The notes under the pieces are model-generated. The model was given only the letters and a program-made list of their open reading frames with translations. It was not told the DNA's origin and ran no database searches. Both the position numbers and the translations under genes were made by a program. From NCBI RefSeq assembly GCF_049243985.1, contig NC_135384.1, positions 687,001 through 751,000 of the forward strand: a stretch of 64,000 nucleotides of DNA, written 5' to 3'. The stretch comes from Paroedura picta. Its lineage: Eukaryota; Chordata; Lepidosauria; Squamata; Gekkonidae. Shown piece by piece: positions 21,001 to 43,720 of the stretch (the first letter of the stretch is position 1; every line of letters starts with the position of its first letter).

Positions 21001-24000
21001 GAAGAACACGGACCTGGAATATTAATATGCCAGTCAAAAAAGATGGTTGCGTTAAAGGGGAAGAAGATAACAAGATGCGGACTTGGGGGGAGACGTGAAG
21101 CTGCAGCATACAGAGACATATCAGTCTACCCAGATGGGTAGCAGTTCTCCGGGGTCTCAGGAAGAGGCCTGTCCTCGTATCGCCTGGTCCTTTAACTTGA
21201 ATATGCGCTTCGCCACTGACCCTTGGCCCACTGTGGGCTCTCTGTGGGTGAATGAAGGCAGAAAGGGACCCTGAGCTCTCTCTGTCCCAGGTGGCCCATG
21301 CGGAAGCTTCCCAAGCTGCAGGAGTTCTCATCTATCCGGACCCCTTTGACATCCCCCAAGACCCTCGCAACCTGGAGCTGTCTCAGAACATGAGCATCTA
21401 TGGGCATGTGAGTCACCAGGAGGCCGACAGAAATCTGAGGCGGGGGCTTGCCTTTGTCTGTGGCTCAGCTCTCGGGTTTCTCCCCACACGTCTAGGTTCA
21501 CATGGGTGCCGGAGATCCCTACAGCCCTGGATTCCCTTCCTTCAACCACACTCAGTTCCCTCCAGTGCAATCCTCAGGGCTCCCCCAAATCCCAGTGCAC
21601 CCCATCAGTGCGAATGTGGCTGCACACCTGCTCAGGTGAGTTAGGTTAACAGCCTTGCTGGCTTCTAGGGGGTGGGCAAGGGGCTCGGGGAGGGGGGATC
21701 CCAGAGGCAGGATCTCCAGGAGAAGCCTGAGGTCCCCTGGAACAGCGCAAACTCGGGGGTGAGGCCCGGAAGCAGAAGTTTTCTCTTCCGCAGCCAACCG
21801 TTGAGGGTGCCTCACCGAACCCCCCCTCCCTTCCCGGCAGGCAGTTGACTGGCCCGGCTGCCCCCCAGGACTGGCATGGGCGCCTCCCTCTTGCCCGCTA
21901 TGTGCTCGGCCCAGCAGAGCCCACTTTCCGGTTGCAGCTGGGAGTCCACAATGTGAAGCAATCTGTCATGATCAGAAACATCTTCGGGTGCATCGAGGGC
22001 AGGTTTGAACCAGGTAAAAGGGAAAGAGGGGCTCCGGGGCTCTTGGGGTGGGCACGGGAGAGTCAGCGTGGCGTAGTGGCCAGAGCACTGGGTGAGGACC
22101 TGGGGCCCCTGCGTTGAACCTCCGCTTCTGGGTGACTGAGGGCCAGTCACGCACTCTGAGCGTGGCCCTCCTTGGTGACACCCTCTCCCGCCTTGCTCTT
22201 AAGGCCTTTCTGCTTGCCCTTTCTCCCGGTAGATCATTACCTCATTGTGGGGGCTCAGAGGGACTCCCTGGGGCCGGGCGCTGCGCGTTCTGGTGTGGGC
22301 ACAGCCATCCTCTTGGAACTGGCCCGTACCTTTGCTGCCATGGTACGGAACGGTAAGCCAGGCTCCCGTACGGGTGGACCAGGGGAAGGGGGACCGTGCA
22401 GGCCCCCATTTGGCCTCTGGGTGGGCTTCCGAACCCTGGTGGGCTGCCCCAAAGATGCCCACTTAGAAGGGAGAGCCTTGCTTGGCGGGCAGGAGGACCC
22501 CGGGTATCTCCAGTCCAAAGGGCCAAGCAGGGGGGGGGGGGCGAAAGACCGCTGGCCTGAGGCCCTGGAGGGGGAGCTGCGGCCCGCCTCAGCAGACCGT
22601 GCCGACCTTGACGGCCCCAGCGTCAGAGTCAGTGCAAGGCAGCTTCGGGTGCGCTCGTGTGGCAGCAGAAGTGTGCCTGCCGCCTGCAAAAGGAGACTCT
22701 CTTGGGAGGGGGGGGCGTGAGATGGATCCTGCTCTGGCCTTGGCAGACCCCCTCCCTGCTGCTCCCCCCCCCCGCAGGGTTCCAGCTGCGAAGAAGCCTG
22801 CTCTTTGTGAGCTGGGATGCCGGGGATTTTGGCAGCGTGGGCTCCACAGAATGGCTGGAGGTGAGCCGGGCTCTGGGGCTTGGGAGGACCCCTGCAGGTT
22901 GCTGGTCTCACTGCCTTTAAATCCCCCCCCCCCAGGGCTATCTCACCATGTTGCACCTGAAAGCAGCCGCCTACATCAGTGTGGACAATGCAGCCCTAGG
23001 TGAGTGGGGGGGGCCTCATTCTGTGTTGTACGCTAGAGGAGGGGGGCTGCCCTTGCAACGGTACACAATTATTCCAGGTTAGAGAAGAGACGAACATTTC
23101 TGGAATCATGCAGGTCGTCTCCCACCGAATAGATTTGGGGCCCTGAACGGGATGGGCCAGGGCCAGGGCCTGATGCCTCCAGAGCTCGCTGGGGAATAAG
23201 CACAGCCGGCTCTGGTTGGGACTTGCTGCCCCCCCCTCGGAGGCATCCCCCCCCCTTTGTTCGCCTCTTGCACTGGAAACTCCCCTTTGGGGCACCAATG
23301 GAATTGGGGGGGGGGTGTCTTCTGTTCTCCCCTCATTCTAGTCTTTAACAAGCCCTGGGGGTTGGTGGGGAGACCCAAAGCTCCAGATTGCGTAGCTGGA
23401 AGTTGGTGAGGAGGGAACAGACGGGGTGAGACGGGGGGCAGGGGGTGGTCTGGGCAGACAGGGCTTGGGGAGGGCAGAGGCCTCAGTGGGGTGGGCTGCC
23501 AGAGTTCACCTTCTCCGGCAGAGCAGGCCTCTTCCACCTGGAGACCCGTTGTATTCCTGGGAGATCTCCAGGTAACACCTGGAGAATGGCCCCCTAGATC
23601 CAGAGCGAAGGGGTCAGAAAGGAGGACTAGGACCTTGAGGCAAATGTAAAACACTCCCCTGGCCCTCGTTTCAGGAGACGACAAGTTCTTTGCCAAGAGC
23701 AGCCCTGCCCTGATCAGCCTCATTGAGAGCATCATTAGACAGGTGAGACGGCAGCCTGGCCCTGGGGAGAGGACCCTCAGTGGGGCGGCCTGCAGGCCCA
23801 CACGGCCACAGGCAAGAGGCGAGGCGTGGTGATTCAAACCTGGGCTGAGGAGCAGGACGGACCGGGCGGGGCGGGGCGGGGCAGCCAGAACAGGCCTCCT
23901 TGGCTCTCTGCACAGAGCAGCCTTCTCTTCAGGCCAAACTGTGGCTCTTCAGGGTCTGTGGACTACGATTCCCATGAGCCCCTGCCAGCAGGCTCCATGG

Positions 24001-27000
24001 ACGCCTGAAGAGCCACGGTTGGGCCGCTTTGGCCTCGAGGCAAAGGTCAGCGTGAGCAGGACGGCCACTCCTGACCTCCCAGCCTCTCTTCCGCAGGTGG
24101 AGAGTCCAAACCGCAGCGGCCAAAGCATCTTCGACCAGGTGGTGGGAAACGGCCGGCAATGGCAGAGCGAGGTGTAAGAACTCGGTGCTTTCGATTTTCC
24201 TCAGGCTTCCAGGGCTCACCAGCCTCTGAGCCTTTGTCCAGGTTTGGGTTGACCCTTTGTGGATGCTGAGCTAGAACCCAGAATGCTGCAGTTGTGCTAT
24301 AGAGAAGAGTGCCCCTGGCCATATGCAGAGTGTGATCTCCGCCACCCTCTGCCCTCTGACGAGGCTTTCTCGACTCCTTTGCCCCAGGGTTCGCCCTCTG
24401 CCAATGGACAGCAGTGCCTTCGCCTTCACCGCCTTTGGGGGGGTCCCTGCGGTGGAATTCTCCTTTGCAGAGGTGAGTCCTGCCCCCCAGCAGTGCCCGC
24501 AAGGCTGAAGGAGGGTCTCGGGGCAAAAGACACGGCCCCTGCCTCCAGCCCAAAGGGCAGCCACGCGGGAGGAGGCAGCTGGGGCCCAGGCCTGGCCTGC
24601 CCCATATTTCACAGGCAGGGGAAAGAGTCTCCCCTCCTGCCCAACATGCAGCCGGGGCTTCAGCTCTCCTCTTGCCCCTTGTCTCCGAAAGACAAGGAAA
24701 CGAGGCCTCTGTTCAGGGCCCAAATAAGGGTGGGGCAAGGGGGAAAGGCAAACAACGGCAGGCAGAGCCAAAACCAAGCCCGGTCTTGTCGGGAACTTCC
24801 CCAGCGCCATCGCTCTGGCCCTCTGGCCTGGGACAAGTGTGCAAAAGGGGCCACCTGGGTGCTGCCTGCCGGGGCTTCCCTGCTTCCCTCCGCCTCAGCC
24901 TGGCTCTTTGCTCACAGGAGTCCCGACGCTACCCCTTTCTCAACACCATGGCCGACACGTACGACAACCTCAACCGCGCTCTCCACGGGCGCCTTCCTGC
25001 CGTCGCCAAAACCGTGGCTGAGGTTGTGGGCCACCTCCTGATAAAGCTGACCCACGACCACCTGCTGCCCCTCGACTACGTCTGCTACGGAGACGTCCTC
25101 CTGCACCACGTCACCCGCTTCAACGAATACACCCCGCTGCTCAAGGTGAGCGGGGAGGGGAACCTGCAGGAGGAGAGCGGGGCGGGACTGAGCAGCCCCA
25201 AGAGAGAAGGCAGATCTCTCGCTCTCATCCAAACAGGCCCGCCCACCGACCTGGCCAAGGCACCAGTGGCCTTCCTCCCTGACGGGCTCCTGGCCCTTTT
25301 GAGCCGGCGGGCACAACTACAACCTTGAGGGCGGTGGGGAGCACCCCCTCCCCCCGCCCTTCCTGGGGAGAAGGCAAAGCTGAGGGGGGAATGGAATCAC
25401 AGCCTCTGGGTGGGAGACCCTCTAGCTTGATGGAGGGCAGCCGGGAACAGGCCCTCCTTTACTGCAGCCCTGCTGGGGAATTGGGCGTCATGCCTGCCCT
25501 TGGGGAAGCGACTGGTGGAAAGACCTACAGACTCAGAGACCTACAGAGGGTCTCTTCAGGGATTTCTTCCTGCCCAAAAGTAGGCAAGATACACTGGAAG
25601 GGGCCCGGAGAATCTTGGGTTTCTCCCGCTGGAGTCCTGCCTCCCCATCTTCAGCGGGTCCTCCCCTGCCCCCAACAGCAGTTGTTCGGCTTTATGGACC
25701 CAGATATCTGGTACGAAGAGTGGCCCACCGTGATGGGCTCGGTTCTCAGGGGCGGAAGAGTCCCATTTCAGTACCGATTTTGACTGCACAGAATTGGGGA
25801 ACTGGCCCCTTGCCAGGCTGTGTGTGTCCTCCTACCCCCTTCCCCCAGAAGGCCCCAAATTCTGGGATGCGCCTCGTAATGCTGCAGCGCCACCTGGCGG
25901 GGCAGCCGCAACCCTCAGACCTCCTTCCGCTGGAGTTTCAGCCAGGGCTTGGGTGCCACGGTGGTCAGCCAGAGTCCCACCAGCAGGGCACGGGAGGCCA
26001 CCCCTCTCCCTCATTCAGGCCCTAGAAGGCCACGTCCGCAGGCCACAGAAGCTGGGCAGTTTCAGAGGGAAGCTGGGCTGGTCTGGTCCGCAGGAGAACA
26101 GCTAAGTTAGAATCCAGAAGCACCTTGTTAGAGACGAACAAGATTTCCGGGATATGGTTTTTCAAAAGCTCTGACTCTCCAAAGCTCATCTACCCCCAGT
26201 CTTCTTGGTCTCTGAGGTGTTCCTGGATGGGAACCAAAACGGACTTGGAGGTCGCAGCCAAGAGTCCCTGTCTGGCACGCACAATTTTAAACCGGTCTAC
26301 AACAGCTGCCCTTTTCCTGTTTGAACAGTCTGAGGCACCCTCCTCCGCAGCCAGTCCCCAAGGACTCCGCAAGGCTGGCTCCATCCTGTGGACAAACGAA
26401 GCTGCCTTCTACGGGAGCAGACCCCCCTGGCCCACCCAAGCCAAGACGGTCTACTCAGACCGCAGTGGCTCTCCAGGGTCTCCGGCTGAGGCCCTCCACG
26501 TTCCGTGTGACCTGACCTGTTTTTGACGGGGGGTTGTCCAAGAGCACTTTGAACTTTCTCCATGTTTTCTTCTTCCCCCCGTCCAGAGCCGTGGTCTGAC
26601 CCTGCAGTGGATTTACTCGGCCCGAGGAGATTATGCACGAGCAGCTGAAAAACTGCGCAAGGACATCTACAGCTCTGAAGAGCATAACGAGAGGCTCTTG
26701 CGCATGTACAACGTCCGGATTATGCGGGTGAGACAACAAAGGAGGGCACCCGGGGGTGGCTGATCGACATGTGTTTTCATTCCCCTGTAGTGGGGTCCCC
26801 GCCCCTTTCGGCCTGTGGGAATTCTGAGTGTGGTCGGTGCAGCCACCCAATGGCAGCCGTGGCCCACCTACCTCCTTTGAAGAATCTGCACAGCCCCTCA
26901 GATCTCCAGTGGCCAGTCCGGCTGGGCAAGGGCCCCAAGAGGCCCGGTCCTCTTTGAAGAACTCTTGGGAGGGGCCAGGCAAGGTGTCGGCAGCACTAGG

Positions 27001-27552
27001 GAGCCAGCGGGCACAACCGTGGGGACCCCGGCTCTACTGGAAGAGCTCTGTGGGGAACGACTGTTCGGGGTGTGCTTCCGAACATTCAGCACAGAACAAA
27101 TAGTGGCCAAAAGGAATTAGAATTCTCCACTTTTAGGTAAAGGCTTCCTCTTGGAATCTCCAAAAGAGCCTCCCACAGACGTAGGTGGGCTCCTTGTGCC
27201 ACGCTTTTCCCAGCCCCCTGCGGACCCTCCCTCAGACGCCTGTGAAGAGTTCGTGTGTGTGTGTGGGGGGGTCTCTGTTTCTGCTCACCGGCCTTCTTCT
27301 TTTCCCCAGGTGGAGTTCTACTTCCTCTCTCAGTACGTGGCAGTCACGGAAACGCCGTTCCGACACATTCTGCACGGCCACGGCCCCCACACCATGGCGG
27401 CCCTGCTGGAGCACGCCAGCCTCTTGCGAGAGGGACCGGAGCAATTTGATGAAGTCCTCTTCCGGCGTCAGCTGGCCCTGGTCACCTGGACACTCCAGGG
27501 GGCGGCCAACGCCCTGAGCGGGGATGTGTGGGACATCGACACCAACTTCTGA
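18027..27552 (+). CDS. TFR2: Transferrin receptor 2
   Basis: Type II membrane receptor that senses holo-transferrin, feeds hepcidin control in liver and is reported to associate with EPOR in erythroid cells (family knowledge). Eighteen coding exons: 18027-18059, 18141-18375, 18933-19119, 19773-19913, 19997-20108, 20317-20439, 21291-21407, 21496-21635, 21841-22013, 22233-22352, 22778-22860, 22936-22999, 23675-23742, 24097-24173, 24388-24472, 24918-25145, 26587-26727, 27310-27552. All phases agree, giving 789 residues (human 801). The cytoplasmic tail has AYTIYRN (internalisation-type tyrosine) and a CC pair. The membrane segment is about residues 76-97. Next come the PA domain, the M28-like domain ([39 protein letters not shown]) and the dimerisation domain with SARGDY, ending [11 protein letters not shown]. 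Exon 14 uses the GTAAGA donor at 24174. An acceptor at 18003 suggests an untranslated exon further upstream. Confidence 0.96.
20820..20965 (+). repeat. CR1 LINE 3' end
   Basis: Matches the CR1 3' end by GGCTGGACAGACGC, GATCCTGCCCTGAGCAGGGG, TGGACTAGATGGCCT and the terminal ATTCTATGG. It lies in TFR2 intron 6. Confidence 0.75.
22058..22215 (+). repeat. tRNA-derived SINE, family B
   Basis: Forward copy beginning GTCAGCGTGGCGTAGTGGCC (box A region), box B near GTTGAACCTCC, then a GGGTGACTGAGGGCCAGTCA body. It lies in TFR2 intron 9. Confidence 0.65.
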
Positions 27553-27825
27553 CTTCAGCCACATACAGACTAGCAGGAGCCCCATCTCGATCAGAGCTGA
27601 AATGAGTTTTCCAAATTGAAACCAGCGATTGGAAATTTCAAAACAAGTCGGTACTTTACCCCCTGGGGTAACCTGCTGGATTTCCTGGGATCCAACAGCA
27701 GCCCTGATTGCTAACCCTGAATTTCCATTTGGGACAGGGAGGCGTCTTCCTCCCCCTCCCCTTCCTCATTTCAGCACTGATCCCCCCCACCTACCTCCTC
27801 ATTATCTTTCCCCCCCCTATTTCTG

Positions 27826-27854
27826 ATTTATCAGTGGCAGTGGTCACTATAAAT
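27826..27854 (+). promoter_or_regulatory. IRE-like hairpin 1, canonical loop
   Basis: Lower stem ATTTAT/ATAAAT (6 bp), bulged C at 27832, upper stem AGTGG/TCACT (one G-U closing pair), loop CAGTGG at 27838-27843. This meets the full CAGUGN consensus. Confidence 0.85.
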
Positions 27855-27946
27855 TGTTCACATATTGCTATGCAATAGGGATAGAAGGCTGTGGTCGTCG
27901 CCCCCCCCCCTTTAATTCCCCTTCTTTGTAAATTTCCTCTCCCCTA

Positions 27947-27975
27947 ATTTATCAGCTGCAATGACTGCTATAAAC
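27947..27975 (+). promoter_or_regulatory. IRE-like hairpin 2, degenerate
   Basis: Lower stem ATTTAT/ATAAAC, bulged C at 27953, upper stem AGCTG/CTGCT with one T-T mismatch, loop CAATGA. The third upper-stem pair is C-G where the other copies have T-A. Likely weak or inactive. Confidence 0.6.
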
Positions 27976-28066
27976 TGGACTGATTTATTGCTATGTAATA
28001 GGGACAGATCCTGTGCTTACCTTTTGGACTTGCACTCTGGTGAAGCCCCACCTCCCCCACTTAATG

Positions 28067-28095
28067 ATTTACCAGTGGCAGAGATCACTGTAAAT
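28067..28095 (+). promoter_or_regulatory. IRE-like hairpin 3, CAGAGA loop
   Basis: Lower stem ATTTAC/GTAAAT, with C-G in place of T-A at the top pair. Bulged C at 28073, upper stem AGTGG/TCACT, loop CAGAGA. The loop keeps the C1 and G5 that pair across an IRE loop. Confidence 0.75.
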
Positions 28096-28161
28096 GTTTA
28101 TTGCTAGGTGATAGGATGAAAAGCCACCGTACCTCGTTAATGATCACTGAAAAACTTGTTA

Positions 28162-28190
28162 ATTTATCAGTGGCAGAGATCACTATAAAT
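28162..28190 (+). promoter_or_regulatory. IRE-like hairpin 4, CAGAGA loop
   Basis: Lower stem ATTTAT/ATAAAT, bulged C at 28168, upper stem AGTGG/TCACT, loop CAGAGA at 28174-28179. It is the closest of the four to the first TFRC IRE and ends 55 bases before the poly(A) signal. Confidence 0.8.
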
Positions 28191-28244
28191 TATTTCTTGT
28201 TACAGCAGAGTCGTTCTTTCTCCCCCCCCCAACCGATGCCTCGG

Positions 28245-28250
28245 AATAAA
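28245..28250 (+). terminator. TFR2: TFR2 poly(A) signal
   Basis: AATAAA about 0.7 kb after the TFR2 stop, just past the hairpin array. It is the first poly(A) hexamer I see in the 3' UTR. Confidence 0.75.
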
Positions 28251-28269
28251 TAGGCAGAAGACATTTTCC

Positions 28270-29190
28270 TTCAGGGTGAGACCCTGAGTTGCAGCCCAGC
28301 AGCCCTTCTGCTGGTGAAGGAAGGGTCTCATTTGACCACCCAAAGGGGGAGGCTTGTGGTCCTTCAGCTGGGGTGGGCAAGAGCTATACAGAGGGGCCAT
28401 TAGCAAGGAAAGGAACTGACCAGGACAGTGTGAAGAAACTCGTGGGATCCATTCTACTAACACATCCCCTTCCTTCCCCTCAAGGGATTTCAGAACTGGA
28501 AGTTCTGGATGGCCTTCTTCCAAAATCCGGTCTCCCTCCCTCCAGCTTTGCGTGGTCTTCCGGCCTTCCACAGTCGGTAAGGGCCCACGTTCTGCCCCTT
28601 GCGGGGGGGGGGGGGCTGTTCTCAGGAGTCACACTCAGACCTCAAAGCGTAGCAGGACAGCAAAGACTAAAGTGGAACTTTGTGGCATCTTGCAAGGCGA
28701 AACATTCGTGGCAGGGGCTGTGGTGGTTCAGTGGCAGAGCCTCTGATTGGTGTGCAGAAGGTCCCAGGTTCACTCCCTGGTATCTCCAGTTAAGAGGTGA
28801 TGCAAAAGACCACTCTGCCTGGGACTTGGAGCGCCCCTGCCAGCTGAGCAGGCCAGGCTGATCTGGATGGGCCAAGGTCTGACTCCTTAGAAGGCAGCTT
28901 CCTGCATCCCTTGTGGCTTCAGCTCCTGCAAATAGTGTCCTTGGTGCCCCAAGATTCACCCTTTTAGGGTCCTCTCAATGGAAGGCGATATGGTGGAACC
29001 ACACGGAACGTTTGTCAGGAACTGAGTGGACAAGAGCCGTCTCATTTCTGCAGCTCCTGAGTTCGCACGACCCCTCCCGTCCTGGGGGCTCACCCCAAGC
29101 AGCTCAGAGAAGAACCCTCTCAAGAAGAGTCAGGCAGACTCACATTTCCAACCCAAGGAGAAACCATACTTGCCCTCCCAATCCAAATCC
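28270..29190. other. intergenic region between convergent TFR2 and PIK3CA-like genes
   Basis: About 0.9 kb with a family A SINE (28713-28908). A short fragment around 28640-28705 resembles the repeat at 61970-62135. Nothing else recognised. Confidence 0.5.
28713..28908 (+). repeat. tRNA-derived SINE, family A (Sauria-SINE-like), best copy
   Basis: Box A region GTGGTTCAGTGGCAGAGC, box B region CCCAGGTTCACTCCC, then TCTCCAGTTAAGAGG, GCCAGCTGAGCAG and GAAGGCAGCTTCCTG. Other copies: 8655-8805, 31434-31560, 34926-35078, 37005-37140, 51035-51205 and 54044-54222, all reverse, and a 3' half at about 26385-26510. Confidence 0.75.
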
Positions 29191-29204
29191 TTTCTTTTAA
29201 AAAA

Positions 29205-29210
29205 TTTATT
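29205..29210 (-). terminator. PIK3CA-like: PIK3CA-like poly(A) signal
   Basis: AATAAA on the minus strand, about 560 bases after the stop codon at 29770-29772. Confidence 0.65.
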
Positions 29211-29769
29211 TGAAAAAGAAAATTATTGTTTTTCCTTTCCAACTCTGGACATATTCAAGTATTGTTTCTTTTGCTTGCTGTCCACCCTGAAACAGAAAAG
29301 GGGTCTTCACACCTCTCCCCCCCGCCTCCCACCCCCCCTCCCCATCCTATCCTCAAGGAATTACAAGAGGGGGCATGAAAAAAGATTTTTTTTGGGGGGG
29401 GATTCAAGTATAAAGCTGCCCAGAGGGGAGAGGAGGGGGACTCCTGTTTAGCCCACACATGAAAGAAGGGGAGAGAATTTAAATTCTGTGGAAGAAAAAA
29501 TTGGGGAGGGGGGTCTTATCTGAACACCGTCCTTTCTCGTGTCTCTGCAAGGCCCCCAGGGACCTGGGCTTCCACTTTCTCCTCTGCCTCCTTCCCCTCG
29601 GGGCCTCTCCTCTCACCTTCTGTAGACAAAGCAGGCCTCCCAGAGTCTCTCTGCCAGTCCCGAGAGAGAGAGAGAGTGAGGAACCAGGTTACCTAAGAGA
29701 TTTGACGCAGCACGTGGGTCCCCCTTGCCTCTCGGAGGGCCAGCAGGCTCTCTCCTCTGGCTGGGTCCA

Positions 29770-41889
<12,120 letters not shown>

Positions 41890-43632
41890 GGCTGCAACGG
41901 GACCGGAAGACCTGGCACGTGGCTAGAGACACACCAGAGGACTAGAGCATGCCGGTCACCTAAAGGGCAGAAGGGAGAGGGAGGGGAGAGTTAGGGTCCG
42001 CTGTAAGTCAGCCCTGCCCCCATGCCGGAGCTCTGCAGACACATCACACCGTGGAGGCCTTTCCTTTCTCCACACCGGCTATGTGGCCCTCCGGGGAACC
42101 ACTTGGGGTCAAGGAACTCTGGTGACCCTCCATGGTCAGGAGAGACCTGAAGCAGCCAAACCGACTCTCTCGCGTTTGGGCGCAGCACACAAGCACAAAA
42201 CAAGAGAGAGAGGATGTCTCCAGGGCCCCTCTCATCTGATTTGGGAAGCTCAGCAGGTGAGGACTTAGAAGGAAGACCCCCGAGGCAGCTCAGGGTGGCA
42301 ACAGCGAGGCAAACATTAGCAAAGCACCTCTGACCACGTCTTGCCACAGGGAGCCTGCCGCTTGACTTCATGTGAACAATAAACTGTGAGGAGGGGGACA
42401 GTGGGGAAAGACAGCCCCCTCCCCTCAGTATTTATGAGCATCTTGTGTTGCTTTTGTGCCACCCAGGCATCTGGGGGGGAGGGGGCGAATTCCAGGGTCC
42501 GTGGTCAACCTGAGGGTCCCACGGGGCTGGGCGAGTCATCTGACTGGCTGAGTCTTTGCCTGCCAGCCCTGGGTGCTCCTGGCCAGCCTGCCTCAGGTGC
42601 TCTCCTCCCCCAAGTGGTTACTGCCCAGTCTGCAAGGAAGGCTTGGGGGCCAGTCCGGTGGGAAGTCCCACTGGGCATCCTGAGGGGGGGACTTCGCACT
42701 GAGGCAGGCCCACAGCCACTTAGAGAGCAAGCAGACATGGCTTGGCAATAAAGCAGACGCAACGTCAGCTGTCAGCACTGATGATGCACAAACTCTACGT
42801 TGCTCAGTTTTACGTTTGCGAGCCTGACAGACATCAGAGCCAAAGACCCCCCCTCCCGCCCCCCTCCCACAGCCCCAGGATTTTTTGCTGAAGGCTTTCC
42901 GTTCTGCTCCCTCCGTCTCCACCGGGATCTTTCTCGGGAGGCTGTGAAGGACCCCAGCCGTGCATGCGTCACTGCCGCCCTCTCCCAAGCAGCTTACTCA
43001 AGAGCAAAGGATGAGCAAATGGCTGGGGCTGAAGGGGAGGCTCTTGAACGCCGCCGGAGAGGTGGGCTCTGCGCCGATGAATTCACAGACAGGCTGCCTT
43101 AGGAATATGTCGCAGGGTTTCTGTCTGCTGCTCTCTGCCTTTCAGCAGTCCCCCTTCGGTGCCAACCGATCATCTTTCTGTCTCTCTGCAGTCAAAAACT
43201 GTGGCAAAAAATGATTTATTCAAAAACATTCTAAGGGGGGGGGGGTGAGAACTCCAGCCCTAACAGGTATCTGAAGCACGCTCCGCTCTATAACAATGCC
43301 ACCCTCCAGGGGCAAAGCTACGAGCTCTTCTAAACTCAGGGTAACGGTTCGGTGCATGTGATACAGAAAGGAAGGGGGGGAGCGATGGATGTGTCTGACG
43401 CATGGCTCGTGAATGTTGCAGTGGTCCCTTCCCCCCCCCCCACCAAAACCCCAAAAAATCTAACATTCCTTAGCAGCCAAATGACAGACACCCCAATGAC
43501 ACCCCAAATGATAAGACACCCCATACAATATCTTACACCCTTTCCCTCCCCTCCCCCGAAACTTGTCCTGGTTACACTTCCGTCTTCTCCCTGCTTGGAA
43601 AGGATTTTCGGTAACAAAAGAAAGCTACTTAC

Positions 43633-43720
43633 ATGCCGCTGAATCCTTGAGTCACAAGGCTCCTTCTTGGTTTGCAGGATGCAAAAGCTCTTCCTCCTCC
43701 TCCTCCTCCTCCCCACATCG
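43633..43720 (-). other. possible 5' untranslated exon of the PIK3CA-like gene
   Basis: A strong donor (GCAT before GTAAGT, minus strand) lies at 43633/43632, after a GGA-repeat tract (about 43690-43712). The first coding exon has an acceptor at 41960 (CCTTTAG), so an upstream untranslated exon is required. This is a guess from the donor alone; the far end is arbitrary. Confidence 0.3.

Larger units (their letters stand above)
27826..28190 (+). promoter_or_regulatory. tandem array of four IRE-like hairpins in the TFR2 3' UTR
   Basis: Four 29-nt hairpins at 27826-27854, 27947-27975, 28067-28095 and 28162-28190, spaced 121, 120 and 95 bases apart. Each sits in a diverged tandem unit that also repeats a TATTGCTA-xx-ATAGG segment just downstream. 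Each hairpin has a 5-6-bp lower stem, one unpaired C, a five-base upper stem and a six-base loop, the layout of iron-responsive elements bound by IRP1/IRP2. Stem sequences AGTGG/TCACT with ATTTAT/ATAAAT resemble the first IRE of human TFRC as I remember it (loop CAGAGU). They lie between the TFR2 stop (27552) and its AATAAA (28245), with no earlier poly(A) signal seen. Mammalian TFR2 is described as IRE-free. Binding is inferred. Confidence 0.85.

Noticed and set aside
24171-24175. Donor GTGTAA directly after SEV codons in TFR2 exon 14
   Set aside because: It breaks the frame with exon 15. The GTAAGA donor two bases later gives [11 protein letters not shown], matching human [11 protein letters not shown].
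28120-28160. A fifth IRE-like hairpin around ATGATCACTG
   Set aside because: Only half of the stem sequence is present; no loop or bulged C can be formed.
28721-28770. tRNA gene from box A and box B matches
   Set aside because: The surrounding sequence is a dispersed SINE with no cloverleaf stem pairing; the same holds for the other SINE copies.
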